Numbered from the stretch's first letter, positions 49,867 to 58,657 are shown. The stretch: DNA of 64,000 bases from Rhodospirillaceae bacterium Spongia-Bin9 (GCA_900197615.1 FZLR01000001.1:30914-94913); one strand, 5' to 3'. The notes: generated by a model not told the origin, from the sequence alone. Numbers and translations: made by a program.

Positions 49867-52215
49867 ATGCCGCTGATTGCCGAAAGAATAAAATCTAATT
49901 TTTTTAACCTTGTTGTGATTCGATGCTTGTGGACGGCAGTCGCCGCTGTCGCGGTGATCGCGGCTATAGCCGCGGGAATGCAGCACTTGATAACAGTCGA
50001 TGTCGGCATTCGAAATCATTTCAATGAGGATGACCCGCAGCTGGTCAAATTGGAACAATTCGAAGAAACCTATGCAGTGTCGGACAGCGTCCTTGTCGTT
50101 GTCGCACCAACCGGTGACACCATATTTACGCGCAAAGCATTGCTTGCGGTAGAGAAACTAACCGATGCGTTGTGGCGAACGCCTTATGCCACCCGTGTTA
50201 CCTCAATCACCAATCACTTACATACGGAGGGAAACGAAGACGGCCTGATAGTCGAACCGCTGGTCGACGATGCGACTTTACTTAATAAGACCGAAATCGG
50301 CAGAGTCCGAACGATTGCACTCTCTAACAGAGAGATAGCCGGTCGCCTTATTTCTCGCGACGGACGTTTGGCCGGGTTGGTCGTTAGTCTGGCTCTTCCC
50401 GATGAAGATAGGGAGAAGAAGAAGCTCGAAGCGGTCAACGCACTCCGCGATCTCGTCAATGAGCAGCGCGCAGCAAATCCTGACATCGAATACCACACCT
50501 ATGGCGAATTGTTGCTGGATCAGACGATTCGCAAGGCGCTGGATGAAGATATGTCCGTTCTTGCACCGATTGCGTTTGTGACGATGATGCTTGTTGCCAT
50601 CGTCGTCCTGCGTTCGGTTTGGGGCGTTTTAGGCATTTTGGCGATGTTGATTGCGGTCATGACTTCCGGTTTCGGTTTCGCAGGCTGGTCCGGACTAAAA
50701 TTCTATGCGGAGAGCTCGGCAGCTTTGTTTGTATTGATGGCCATCGCGGTCGCACACTCCGTACACTTAATTCAAGGAATGACGAATGCCATGCATCGCG
50801 GAATGGAGCGCAAAGTTGCGATCGTTCATGCGCTGAAAATTAATGGCCGTCCGATTTTTCTCACTTCAATCACTACTGCGATCGGCTTTCTGAGTTTGAA
50901 TTTTTCAGAAATGCCTCCTTTTCGCGTGATGGGGAATATTGTTGCATTTGGTTCCATGTGTGCATTCGCATATTCGATTACGCTTTTACCAGCTCTGTTG
51001 GCAGTGATGCCGATGAAGGCACCGGTTGAACGAAAAAATCAAGTGGAGTTTTTTAACCGCTTGGGCAATTTCGTCGTTTCTAAAAGCACCATACTGCTTG
51101 GTGTATTTGCTGTATTGTCATTGGTGAGTGCATTTGGGGTCTCGAGAATAGAGTTAAACGATAACAATCTTAAATTGCTTGACGAGAGTTACGAGCTGCG
51201 GCGGTCTGCAGACTTCATCGACCGGCATTTTTCCGGTCTGGATACGTTTGAGTATTCTCTGAGCTCCGGGCGTGAGGGGGGAATTACCGACATTGATTAT
51301 CTGCGTCGAATCGATTCATTCGCCGAGTGGCTTCGCGAGCAGCCGGAAGTCTCTCACGTCACATCGATTGCCGATGTTCTGAAACGGTTGAATATGAATC
51401 TGCATGGCGATGCGGACGGTTCCTATACTCTTCCCGAGAACTCGGACCTTGCGGCGCAGTACCTGGTCTTATATGAATTTTCTCTCCCTGTCGGACTCGA
51501 TCTGAACAATCTTATCAATTTTGACCGTTCAGCAACTCGCATGACAGTTGTGGTCGAATCCATGTCGGTTAGGGAGCAAATTGAACTCGATGACCGAGCT
51601 TTGGCCTGGTTGCAGAAGAATGCATCCCAAATTCAAACCAGAGCGACCGGCGTTACAATGGTCAGTGCTTATTCAGTGATGAGAAATATCGTCAAGATGT
51701 TAATTGGCACCGGCATTGCGATGTCCATCGTTTCGCTTATTTTAATTTTCTTCTTTAAGAGTATACGGTTGGGATTGTTGAGTTTAGTACCTAATTTTCT
51801 TCCGGCTATCATAGCAATGGGGGTTTGGGGTTATGCCGTTGGAACGGTTAGTATCGCAGCATCTATTGTTACGGCGATAGCGTTCGGTATTATCGTAGAC
51901 GATACCATTCATTTGTTATCCAGTTACTTGAGAACGCGCGATGAGGGCAAGCCGCCTGCGGAGGCAATCGTACCGACTTTCAAACAGGTCGGCAAACCGC
52001 TGTTAATTACCACTTTGATTTTTGCATTGGGATTTTTGGTTTTCGGTGCATCGGGGCTTTCGACCAACCAGACACTCGGCGTTTTGGTGGGTCTCACGAT
52101 CGTTATTGCACTGATCGCGGATTTTCTCTTGTTCCCGGCGCTGCTTGTTGTTCTCGACCGACGTAAATTGCGTTTGAGCGAGCCCGCTCAGGACGTGCCT
52201 CCAAGCGTAGTGTAG
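49867..52215 (+). CDS. RND/MMPL-family lipid or hydrophobic-compound exporter
   Basis: A 782-residue integral membrane protein with the two-fold RND layout: one helix (about residues 17-38), a large extracytoplasmic loop, five helices (about 232-400), then a second copy of the same pattern (helix about 412-434, loop, five helices about 640-770). Motifs include YGELLLDQTIRKALDEDMSVLAPIAF before helix 2, FLTSITTAIGFLSLNFSEMPPFRVMG after the first repeat, and the core AFGIIVDDTIHLLSSYLRTRDEGKPP. It belongs to the COG1033/MMPL/HpnN branch that moves lipids, sterols or hopanoids. It follows the P450 gene by 67 bp, shares its AT-rich codon use and carries a GAGG ribosome site about 17 bp upstream. 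The two genes probably form one acquired operon. Confidence 0.87.
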   Translation: MPLIAERIKSNFFNLVVIRCLWTAVAAVAVIAAIAAGMQHLITVDVGIRNHFNEDDPQLVKLEQFEETYAVSDSVLVVVAPTGDTIFTRKALLAVEKLTDALWRTPYATRVTSITNHLHTEGNEDGLIVEPLVDDATLLNKTEIGRVRTIALSNREIAGRLISRDGRLAGLVVSLALPDEDREKKKLEAVNALRDLVNEQRAANPDIEYHTYGELLLDQTIRKALDEDMSVLAPIAFVTMMLVAIVVLRSVWGVLGILAMLIAVMTSGFGFAGWSGLKFYAESSAALFVLMAIAVAHSVHLIQGMTNAMHRGMERKVAIVHALKINGRPIFLTSITTAIGFLSLNFSEMPPFRVMGNIVAFGSMCAFAYSITLLPALLAVMPMKAPVERKNQVEFFNRLGNFVVSKSTILLGVFAVLSLVSAFGVSRIELNDNNLKLLDESYELRRSADFIDRHFSGLDTFEYSLSSGREGGITDIDYLRRIDSFAEWLREQPEVSHVTSIADVLKRLNMNLHGDADGSYTLPENSDLAAQYLVLYEFSLPVGLDLNNLINFDRSATRMTVVVESMSVREQIELDDRALAWLQKNASQIQTRATGVTMVSAYSVMRNIVKMLIGTGIAMSIVSLILIFFFKSIRLGLLSLVPNFLPAIIAMGVWGYAVGTVSIAASIVTAIAFGIIVDDTIHLLSSYLRTRDEGKPPAEAIVPTFKQVGKPLLITTLIFALGFLVFGASGLSTNQTLGVLVGLTIVIALIADFLLFPALLVVLDRRKLRLSEPAQDVPPSVV

Positions 52216-52719
52216 GAGCTGAAGCTTCCGTAGATAGCTGTGGGTAAGGGGCCCGCCGCTGCGACCGTCTGGGGTCTGGCGGCGAGCCACTTGTCCACAG
52301 CGTAGGCCATCGCGGCGCCGGTCGGGGTTGGGCTGTCACAGTCCATCTGGCCGAAGGAGCGCCACGTTGACCGCCAACGGCATGATGCCTCTGCGGACCG
52401 GGCCAACCCGTCACGGCCTGACGGAACGATTACCATCTGCCACCCGGCGCTACCGTCGCCGGTGCACTATTGGAAACGTCCCCGCGATTCGGGCGGCTGC
52501 GGCGGGCATACGGTGTCGGGAGTTTGTTTGAATCAGCTGTCGATTTGAAGACCGGTCAGCAAATCTGTGGACTAACTCATTGTAAATACGACAAGAAAAA
52601 GCGTTTATTGCCAGACTATGACATTTCATAACACGCGCGACTGCCTGCCCGCCGACCGGAGAGGAAGCTGCCGAATGGGCGCCCCGGCCGCAGGCCGCAG
52701 CGACGGCGGCATTTCCGCC
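52216..52719. other. 504-bp region without a recognisable gene
   Basis: This is the downstream edge of the AT-rich island; GC rises again through the first half and dips near 52540-52620. Minus-strand open frames of 82-103 residues cross 52103-52436 but match no family and overlap the exporter gene end. I see no intact transposase, no clear inverted repeats and no strong terminator. It may hold degraded mobile DNA from the island insertion, but I cannot support a specific element. Confidence 0.4.
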
Positions 52720-53814
52720 CTATCCCCCGAACGGCGCTTTCCCGGTCAGAATCGCGCGCAGGAAGCGGCCGACGGCGCGGTTGGAAATTCGCCTGGCCCG
52801 GTCGTCGCGGCCGATCAAGTAGGGCGGGCCGCCGACGCACAGGCCGAGGATGGTCATGCGTAGCAGCGGCGAGGCCATGACCAGACCGGTGTTGAGGTCG
52901 CGGATCGCGCCGTCGGACTCGACGCGCAGCCGGCAGCCGTGCATCTGCCGGCCGATGCGGAACTGCGGCCAGCCGCCGTCCCACTGGTGCGGCGCGCCCT
53001 TAATCGCGATCAGCCGGCCAGCGCTGCCGCCCCGTTTCATGTCGTCCAGATAGGCCCGGCAGCGCACCGGATCGATCAGTTCGTCGGCGGTGCCGTACAT
53101 CATGAGGAGCGGCGCGCCGGTCGTCCGGGGTTTGGCGAAGCGGGCGATGCACGGGCCGTAGAAGGCGATATGCCCGGCGAAGCGCAGGCCGCGGCCCAGT
53201 TTGCGGGCGATGCGCCGGTCCAGCATGTAGGCTGCCGCCATGCCGCCATAGGAGAAGCCCATGACGAAGGCGCGCTCCGGATCGACCGCCGGGTGCCGGC
53301 GCGCCACCCAGCGCAGCGCCGCGAAGGCGTCGGCAATCATCATGGTCTCGGTCACGTCGATCAGCCGGCGCACGAAACCGCCGCCGCCATGGTTGCGGGC
53401 GGCGAAGACATCGACCGCGACGGCGGCCAGGCCCATCGCGGCGAACTGGCGGCCGTAGACATGCTCGCGGGCATAGCGGACCCCGCTCGCGCCGTGCAGC
53501 AAGACGACGACGGGCACGCTGCGCGCCGGCCGGTGGCCCGGTTCCGGCGATTTTGGCAGATACAGCGTACCGACGCCGGTCGCCTTTTCGGCCTTGTCCG
53601 TATCGGTCGGCGCGAACGGGCTGGCGGTCGGGAACCGGATGTCCTGGCCTGCAATGCCCTCAATTCCCGGACCGGCGGGCCAGGGCCGTGTCAGGTGCGA
53701 CCAGTCTTTCGCCTGGGCCGCGCCAACGGCTGCCGCAACAACGGCGAGGCAACCGACCGGCAGGCCAAAGCGCGCCGTTCCGCTGCGGCGCACCATCCGG
53801 TATATCCGGGCCAT
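52720..53814 (-). CDS. Exported dienelactone-hydrolase-like alpha/beta hydrolase
   Basis: A 364-residue protein. An N-terminal membrane or signal segment (FGLPVGCLAVVAAAVGAAQA) is followed by an alpha/beta hydrolase domain: VPVVVLLHGASGVRYAREHVYG, nucleophile elbow MGFSYGG, acid in YGTADELIDP, base in KGAPHQWDGGW. The dienelactone hydrolase group fits best; an esterase or lactonase acting in the periplasm is plausible. Its ATG overlaps the RNase D start codon on the other strand (shared CATG), so a slightly later start at 53796 is possible. Confidence 0.7.
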   Translation of the reverse strand: MARIYRMVRRSGTARFGLPVGCLAVVAAAVGAAQAKDWSHLTRPWPAGPGIEGIAGQDIRFPTASPFAPTDTDKAEKATGVGTLYLPKSPEPGHRPARSVPVVVLLHGASGVRYAREHVYGRQFAAMGLAAVAVDVFAARNHGGGGFVRRLIDVTETMMIADAFAALRWVARRHPAVDPERAFVMGFSYGGMAAAYMLDRRIARKLGRGLRFAGHIAFYGPCIARFAKPRTTGAPLLMMYGTADELIDPVRCRAYLDDMKRGGSAGRLIAIKGAPHQWDGGWPQFRIGRQMHGCRLRVESDGAIRDLNTGLVMASPLLRMTILGLCVGGPPYLIGRDDRARRISNRAVGRFLRAILTGKAPFGG

Positions 53815-54970
53815 GACTCTCCTCACCGATCCGGCGCAGGTCGCCGCGCTGTGCGCCCGTCTCGGGGCGGAAGATTTCGTCACCGTCGATACCGAATTCA
53901 TCCGCGAAAAAACCTATTGGCCGGTATTGTGCCTGATCCAGCTTGCCGGAGAGGACGAGGCGGCGGCGGTTGACCCGCTGGCGCCGGGCATGGACCTTAC
54001 GCCTGTCTGGAATTTGATGCAGAATGCCGATGTCGTGAAGGTATTCCATGCCGCCAGGCAGGATATCGAGATTTTCGTGCACCTCACCGGCCGGACCCCG
54101 GCGCCGGTCTACGATACCCAGATCGCGGCCATGGTCTGCGGCTTCGGCGACCAGGTCGGCTATGAGCAGCTGGTGCGCAAGCTGGCGAAGGCGCAGATCG
54201 ACAAGGGCGCGCGCTTCGCCGATTGGGCAGCCCGGCCGTTGACCGGCAAACAGCTTGCCTACGCCCTGTCGGACGTAACCCATCTGCGTACGGCGTATCG
54301 CAAGCTGCGCGCGCAGATCCGCTCGGCGGGCCGGGAAGCCTGGATTGCCGAAGATCTGGCGGCGCTCGAAGACGCCGCCGCCTACATCACAACACCGGAG
54401 GACGCCTGGAAGCGGGTCAAGTCGCGCTCGCTCAAACCGAAATACCTGGGTGTCCTGAAACAGGTCGCGGGCTGGCGCGAAAGCTTCGCACAACAGAAGA
54501 ACATTCCGCGCAACCGGGTGTTCCGGGACGAATCCCTGATCGACATCGCCGCCAACGCGCCCCGGAATATCGCTGCGCTGGGCCGAACGCGCGGGGTATC
54601 CAAGGGACTGGCAGAGGGCCCGGCCGGCCAGGCGATCCTCAAGGCGGTCGAGCGCGGCCTGAACGGGCCGGCGCCCGAACCGCAAGCTGCCGCGATCCGG
54701 GAAGATCTGCCGGCCGGCGCCGCGCCGGTCGTCGAGTTTCTCAAGGTGCTGCTGAAGGAGCGCTGCGAGAAAGGCCGGGTGGCGCAGAAGCTTGTCGCTT
54801 CGTCCGCCGATCTGGAGCGGATCGCGACGGACGACGCGGCGGACGTTCCGGCGCTCAGCGGCTGGCGCCGCGCCCTGTTCGGCGACGATGCCCTCGCGCT
54901 CAAGCACGGCCGGCTCGCGCTGGCGGTGCGCAACGGCGGCATCGAAACGATCCGCATCGAGGAGGGGTAG
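53813..54970 (+). CDS. rnd: Ribonuclease D
   Basis: A 385-residue 3'-to-5' exoribonuclease. The DEDD catalytic residues are visible: Asp and Glu in VTVDTEFIREKTYWP, Asp in VFHAARQDIEIF and Asp in YALSDVTHLR; one or two HRDC domains follow (KYLGVLKQVAGWRESFAQQKNIPRNRVFRDESLIDIA). RNase D trims tRNA 3' ends. Length matches the family. The start codon shares two bases with that of the divergent hydrolase gene, so no separate intergenic promoter exists and its promoter must lie inside the hydrolase coding sequence. Confidence 0.93.
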   Translation: MTLLTDPAQVAALCARLGAEDFVTVDTEFIREKTYWPVLCLIQLAGEDEAAAVDPLAPGMDLTPVWNLMQNADVVKVFHAARQDIEIFVHLTGRTPAPVYDTQIAAMVCGFGDQVGYEQLVRKLAKAQIDKGARFADWAARPLTGKQLAYALSDVTHLRTAYRKLRAQIRSAGREAWIAEDLAALEDAAAYITTPEDAWKRVKSRSLKPKYLGVLKQVAGWRESFAQQKNIPRNRVFRDESLIDIAANAPRNIAALGRTRGVSKGLAEGPAGQAILKAVERGLNGPAPEPQAAAIREDLPAGAAPVVEFLKVLLKERCEKGRVAQKLVASSADLERIATDDAADVPALSGWRRALFGDDALALKHGRLALAVRNGGIETIRIEEG

Positions 54971-55051
54971 CGCCGGCCATCGCCTTTTGACTTAGCCTCC
55001 GCTGGCCCTATTGTCCGGTTGACGCCCCAACACAGCACGAACGGAGCGATC

Positions 55052-55756
55052 ATGGCCCGGAAAATCACCGTCGATATCGTCTCCGACACCGTCTGTCCGT
55101 GGTGCTATGTCGGCAAGCGCCGTTTCGAGGAGGCGCTGGCCAACCGGCCGCCGGACCTCGACGTCTATGTTGGCTGGCGGCCGTTTCAGCTCAATCCGGA
55201 CATGCCGGCGGAAGGCATGGACCGGCGCGACTACCTGGCCGCCAAGTTCGGCGGCGACGAGCGGGCCGAGCATGTATATTCCGCGATCCGGGAGGCCGGG
55301 GAGTCGACCGGCCTCGACTTCGATTTCTCTGCCATGCCACGCCAGCCCAATACCCTCGATTCGCACCGGCTGATCGACCGGGCGGGCCGGACGGCCGAGG
55401 GTTCGGGAGGGCGGACCGGGTTGCAGGATGCGGTCGTGGAGCGGCTGTTCCGGGCCTGTTTCATGGAGGGTCGCGATATCGGCGACCGGGAAACGCTGGT
55501 CGAACTCGCCGCCGACGCCGGGATGGATGCGGACGAGACCCGCGCCTATCTCGCCAGCCACGAGGATGCCGAGCGCATCCGCCAGGAAGACCTGATGGCC
55601 CGGCAGATGGGCATCCAGGGCGTGCCCTGTTTCATCGTCAACCGGCAATACGCCGTGTCCGGCGCACAGGAGCCGGCGGTGTTCCTGAAAGCGTTCGAGC
55701 AGGTGTTGCAGGCGGAGGATGCGGCGGCGAAGAGCACGGAACCTGCGCCGGCCTGA
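55052..55756 (+). CDS. DsbA-family oxidoreductase, FrnE-like
   Basis: A 234-residue thioredoxin-fold protein without a signal peptide. The CxxC motif is in SDTVCPWCYVGKRRFEEAL, followed by FQLNPDMPAEGMDRRDYLAAKFG and the late block RQMGIQGVPCFIVNRQYAVSGAQ. These match FrnE, a cytosolic DsbA-like protein first named in frenolicin biosynthesis and linked to stress tolerance. Upstream residues from 55019 do not match the family, so the ATG at 55052 was taken. It is convergent with the Lrp regulator. Confidence 0.85.
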   Translation: MARKITVDIVSDTVCPWCYVGKRRFEEALANRPPDLDVYVGWRPFQLNPDMPAEGMDRRDYLAAKFGGDERAEHVYSAIREAGESTGLDFDFSAMPRQPNTLDSHRLIDRAGRTAEGSGGRTGLQDAVVERLFRACFMEGRDIGDRETLVELAADAGMDADETRAYLASHEDAERIRQEDLMARQMGIQGVPCFIVNRQYAVSGAQEPAVFLKAFEQVLQAEDAAAKSTEPAPA

Positions 55757-55777
55757 GTCCGGCGTTACGGGCCCGGT

Positions 55778-56239
55778 TCAGATCGGCAGGACCGTCGTCT
55801 CCTTGATATCGTCCATGACGAAGCTCGCCGAGATATCCGAGATCGGAACCTTGGCGATCAGGCGCTTGTAGAACCGATCGTACCCCTTGACGCTCGGGAC
55901 GCGCAGCCGGAGCACGTAATCGATATCGCCGGTCATCCGGTGGGCGCCCTGGATCTCCGGCAATGTCCGGACCGCCTCCTCGAACTTGCCGAGCCAGTCC
56001 TTTTCGTGGGCGCTGGTGCGGATGATCACGAAGACCGACAAGCCGAGGTCGACCGCATCCGGATCGATCAGGGCGACGCGCCCGCGGATGACCTGCCGCT
56101 CTTCCAGCTGTTTGACGCGCCGCCAGCAGGCGTTGCGGGACAGGTTCGTTTTCGCGGCCAAGTCATCCATGCTGACCGACGCGTCGCTCTGCAGGCATCG
56201 CAGAATTCTAAGGTCCGCTTCATCGAGTCTGGTGCTCAT
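55778..56239 (-). CDS. Lrp/AsnC-family transcriptional regulator
   Basis: A 153-residue Lrp-type regulator. The N-terminal winged helix reads LDEADLRILRCLQSDASVSMDDLAAKTNLSRNACWRRVKQLEE, and the C-terminal RAM domain covers RVALIDPDAVDLGLSVFVII and HRMTGDIDYVLRLRVPSVKGYD. It senses amino acids or similar effectors as an octamer. The ATG at 56239 removes an upstream extension that crosses its own operator. A set of TGGGA half-sites lies 3 bp upstream (56242-56287). The divergent DUF6356 gene is a likely target along with its own gene. Confidence 0.92.
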   Translation of the reverse strand: MSTRLDEADLRILRCLQSDASVSMDDLAAKTNLSRNACWRRVKQLEERQVIRGRVALIDPDAVDLGLSVFVIIRTSAHEKDWLGKFEEAVRTLPEIQGAHRMTGDIDYVLRLRVPSVKGYDRFYKRLIAKVPISDISASFVMDDIKETTVLPI

Positions 56240-56241
56240 GC

Positions 56242-56287
56242 TGGGACAATATCCCAAAATACTGTGAAAAAGTAAAATATTTTGGGA
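56242..56287. promoter_or_regulatory. Lrp-type operator: nested TGGGA/TCCCA inverted repeats
   Basis: Two overlapping palindromes lie between lrp and DUF6356. TGGGA-CAATA-TCCCA spans 56242-56256. TCCCAAAATA (56252-56261) and TATTTTGGGA (56278-56287) are perfect 10-bp arms with a 16-bp AT-rich spacer. The shared TGGGAC/GTCCCA half-sites are spaced along an AT-rich, easily bent segment, as expected for wrapping by an Lrp oligomer. The promoter of lrp must overlap this element, giving autoregulation. Confidence 0.75.
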
Positions 56288-56399
56288 CATTTTTTCCGGG
56301 CGTGCCTGATATCTTGAAATCGAGGATGGCGGGCCGCGTTCAGCCTGTCGGATCGATCTGCCGGCGATTGCGGCCGGGCAAGCAAAAAGAGCGAAGACC

Positions 56400-56648
56400 A
56401 TGAGCCAGCAGGAAGCAAGCATCCCGACGCGATCGTTCCTGAGTTCATTCCGCGATCATCCGGCCAGCGTCGGCGAGACCTATCCGGAGCATATGGCGTT
56501 TGCCATCCGATTCGGCGCCCGGCTGCTCTGCGCCGGCGCCGCCGCCTTCGTCCACGCCCTCATCCCGGCGCTGTTCGAGACCACGGCCAGCGACACGGTA
56601 AAGGCGATCCACGCAGAAATCGAAGGCCGCGGCGCAGGACCCGGCTGA
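56400..56648 (+). CDS. DUF6356 family small membrane-associated protein
   Basis: An 82-residue protein whose core FRDHPASVGETYPEHMAFAIRFGARLLCAGAAAFVHALIPALFETT matches the DUF6356 pattern: an HPxSVGExYxEH block followed by a hydrophobic helix and HxxxP. Function is unknown; the conserved histidines might bind a metal. It is divergent from the Lrp gene and shares its operator region. Confidence 0.78.
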   Translation: MSQQEASIPTRSFLSSFRDHPASVGETYPEHMAFAIRFGARLLCAGAAAFVHALIPALFETTASDTVKAIHAEIEGRGAGPG

Positions 56649-56697
56649 CCCGGGCTTCTCTCTCCGCCCGCGCGGGTTCGGCGCCCTTTTCCGCATC

Positions 56698-56861
56698 TCA
56701 GCGAAACTGCGCAACCGCCCGGTCGATCCCGGCACAGAACGCCTCGAGCCGCTGCCGTTGAAGTCGTCGCCGAAATAGCTTGCCCGCTCGGCGGCGGTGA
56801 GGGCCGCGTCGAAACCGCGCCGGTTGAGGTCCAGATGCTCGTAGGCGACGCCGTTGCGCAT
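56698..56861 (-). pseudogene. Frameshifted small gene remnant of unknown family
   Basis: The minus-strand frame from 56861 reads MRNGVAYEHLDLNRRGFDAAL, then AERASYFGDDFNG. After about 56763 the sense-looking sequence continues one frame over as RLEAFCAGIDRAVAQFR and then a stop at 56698-56700, while the original frame turns into Arg/Ser/Pro-rich text. A single-base indel joins the two into a 54-residue reading. It may be a broken small gene or the C-terminal piece of a larger one; I do not recognise the family. Confidence 0.38.
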
Positions 56862-56897
56862 TGCCGACCTACGGCGTTCGCGTAGCGGGGCTGCGCC

Positions 56898-57539
56898 TCA
56901 GTCCGGCGCCAGCATGAAATCGAAATGCGCCCGCCAGATACCGCCGGCCCGGCCGAGCTGCATCCTGAGTTCGTCGCGATAGATCGAGTCCCGGCGGTTG
57001 GCGTCGCGCAGGCCCGGGAAATAGAGCTGGGTGGTCAGCAGGCCTGTGCGCTCGCCCTGCACCTTGACGTGAAAATGCGGCGTCCGTCCCGGATAATGGC
57101 CCGGCCGGACGGTCTCGAAACGGAAGGCGCCGGCGGCATCGGTGAACTGATGACCGCGATAGCGGAAGCTACTGTTGTCGTATCGGCCGCGTTCGTCGCA
57201 ATGCCAGATATCGACGACCGCTCCCGACACCGGGCGGCAATCGGGCGTCAACACCAGTCCCTGAAGAACCAGCGGCTCGCCGCCTGTACCCGGCTCGCGC
57301 AGGTTGGCGCGGCGCGGCGTCGACGGCGTGTAGTAGGGCCCTTCCGTCTGCCCGACGGTGCCGGGCGTGCACGCTGCCGGCGGCGCAAGACCGAGGCCGC
57401 GGTCCGAGGCCGGTCCCCGAAAGGCATACCCCAGGGTCGTCGAGCGGGCGCCGGACAGAAAGAGCGCTGCCGCCGCTCCTGCAGTCCCGGCCGCCAGCCC
57501 GGCCACTAAGGTTCGCCGTGTCACGCTGCGCTTCGACAT
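56898..57539 (-). CDS. Exported intradiol ring-cleavage dioxygenase-like protein
   Basis: A 213-residue protein with a twin-arginine-like leader (SVTRRTLVAGLAAGTAGAAAALFLS). The mature domain resembles the protocatechuate/catechol intradiol dioxygenase fold (COG3485): TEGPYYTPSTPRRANLREPG, GAVVDIWHCDERGRYDN, FRFETVRPGHYPGRTPHFHVKV. The tyrosines and histidines that bind ferric iron in true enzymes (Tyr in RYDN, Tyr in GHYPG, His in PHFHV) are present. Exported members of this kind occur in many bacteria with unknown substrate. Two starts are possible, at 57545 and 57539; the second is better spaced from an AGG. Confidence 0.8.
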   Translation of the reverse strand: MSKRSVTRRTLVAGLAAGTAGAAAALFLSGARSTTLGYAFRGPASDRGLGLAPPAACTPGTVGQTEGPYYTPSTPRRANLREPGTGGEPLVLQGLVLTPDCRPVSGAVVDIWHCDERGRYDNSSFRYRGHQFTDAAGAFRFETVRPGHYPGRTPHFHVKVQGERTGLLTTQLYFPGLRDANRRDSIYRDELRMQLGRAGGIWRAHFDFMLAPD

Positions 57540-57694
57540 GAGCATTACCTATCATATCCCCCGCGGGGAAGCCTTTCTTTCCCGACATCCCCGGACCCGG
57601 CGGGTTCCGGATCGGGTTCCCGGGCGGACCGACACGGAGCGGTCGAACTCCCTCCTGATGTCGAGGATACGACAATACCGGACGAGTCCGTCGT

Positions 57695-58657
57695 CTATCC
57701 GAGCCCCGGAACGCACAATTCGAGTTCGGCGACGATTTCATAGCCTTCGTTACCGAGCCGCCGTGCGAGTTCCGCAATGTGGGCAGGCCCGATTTCGCAA
57801 CAGCCGCCGAGGATCGCCGCCCCTGCCGCCGCCCATGCAAGAGCGTGCTGCGCATAAGCCGCCGGGTCCAGATCGCCCCGCGCCTCCAGCACGTCGACGG
57901 TTCCGCCAGGCTGGAGTGCCTCGACGGACACGAAGCCGTTGGCATAGGCGCCGAACGGGATGCCGGTATCGGCCAGAAGCGGCAGCGCCCGCGCAATGGC
58001 TTCCGGACTCGAACAATTGATCAGGACGGCATTCGCGCCGGCATCCCTGGCCGCCTGCGCCCCGTCGGCGACCGGCTCGCCGGAACGCAGTACGCTGCCG
58101 TCGGCGTCGTCGACCGTGAGTCCGGTCCACACCGGCTTGCCGCTCTCTTGCGCTGCCCGGGTCGCCGCGCGCACTTCCGTTAGGGTGGACAGGGTCTCGC
58201 AAAGGAACAGGTCGACAAAGTCTGCCTGCGCCGACACGATCCGGCGGTAATCCGCCCGACAGACCTCTTCGGGCAGCGTCAGGTCCGGCCGGTACGACGC
58301 CGCCAGAGGCGGCAGGCAGCCCGCGATCCGGATATCCCGGCCGCTCCGGCTGCGCGCGGCCTGCGCAGCGCGCACGGCGGCGTCCTGCAGGGCGTCGAAC
58401 ATCCCGTCCCGGCCGGCGCAGGCGAGCCGGTGCGGGGTTGCCGAATAGCTGTTCAGCGTAACGATCCGCGCGCCGGCCTCGATGAACTCCAGATGCACGG
58501 TCTCGACGAGTTCCGGCTCGTCGATCATCACCTGCGCGGACCACAAAGGCGCCGACGGCCGCGCGCTGCGCCGGTGCAGCTCCTGGCCGACGCCGCCGTC
58601 CAGAAGAACGATCTTTCCGCCCGGCGCCCGGGCGTCAGGATGTGTCGTGCTTGTCAT
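57695..58657 (-). CDS. Homocysteine S-methyltransferase family protein (MmuM/BHMT-like)
   Basis: A 320-residue TIM-barrel methyltransferase. It opens IVLLDGGVGQELHRR, contains TLNSYSATPHRL, and has the three zinc cysteines in INCSSPE and ILGGCCEIGP. Such enzymes move a methyl group from S-methylmethionine, betaine or a related donor to homocysteine or another thiol. Here it closes a four-gene minus-strand group with a MetE-like protein, a PaaK-like ligase and an IsdG-like protein, so the acceptor or donor may be an unusual compound. Confidence 0.85.
   Translation of the reverse strand: MTSTTHPDARAPGGKIVLLDGGVGQELHRRSARPSAPLWSAQVMIDEPELVETVHLEFIEAGARIVTLNSYSATPHRLACAGRDGMFDALQDAAVRAAQAARSRSGRDIRIAGCLPPLAASYRPDLTLPEEVCRADYRRIVSAQADFVDLFLCETLSTLTEVRAATRAAQESGKPVWTGLTVDDADGSVLRSGEPVADGAQAARDAGANAVLINCSSPEAIARALPLLADTGIPFGAYANGFVSVEALQPGGTVDVLEARGDLDPAAYAQHALAWAAAGAAILGGCCEIGPAHIAELARRLGNEGYEIVAELELCVPGLG

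Noticed and set aside
52188..52436. Possible transposase fragment on the minus strand after the RND gene
   Set aside because: The AMAYAVDKW segment only faintly recalls IS66-type ends; no flanking repeats or catalytic residues support it.
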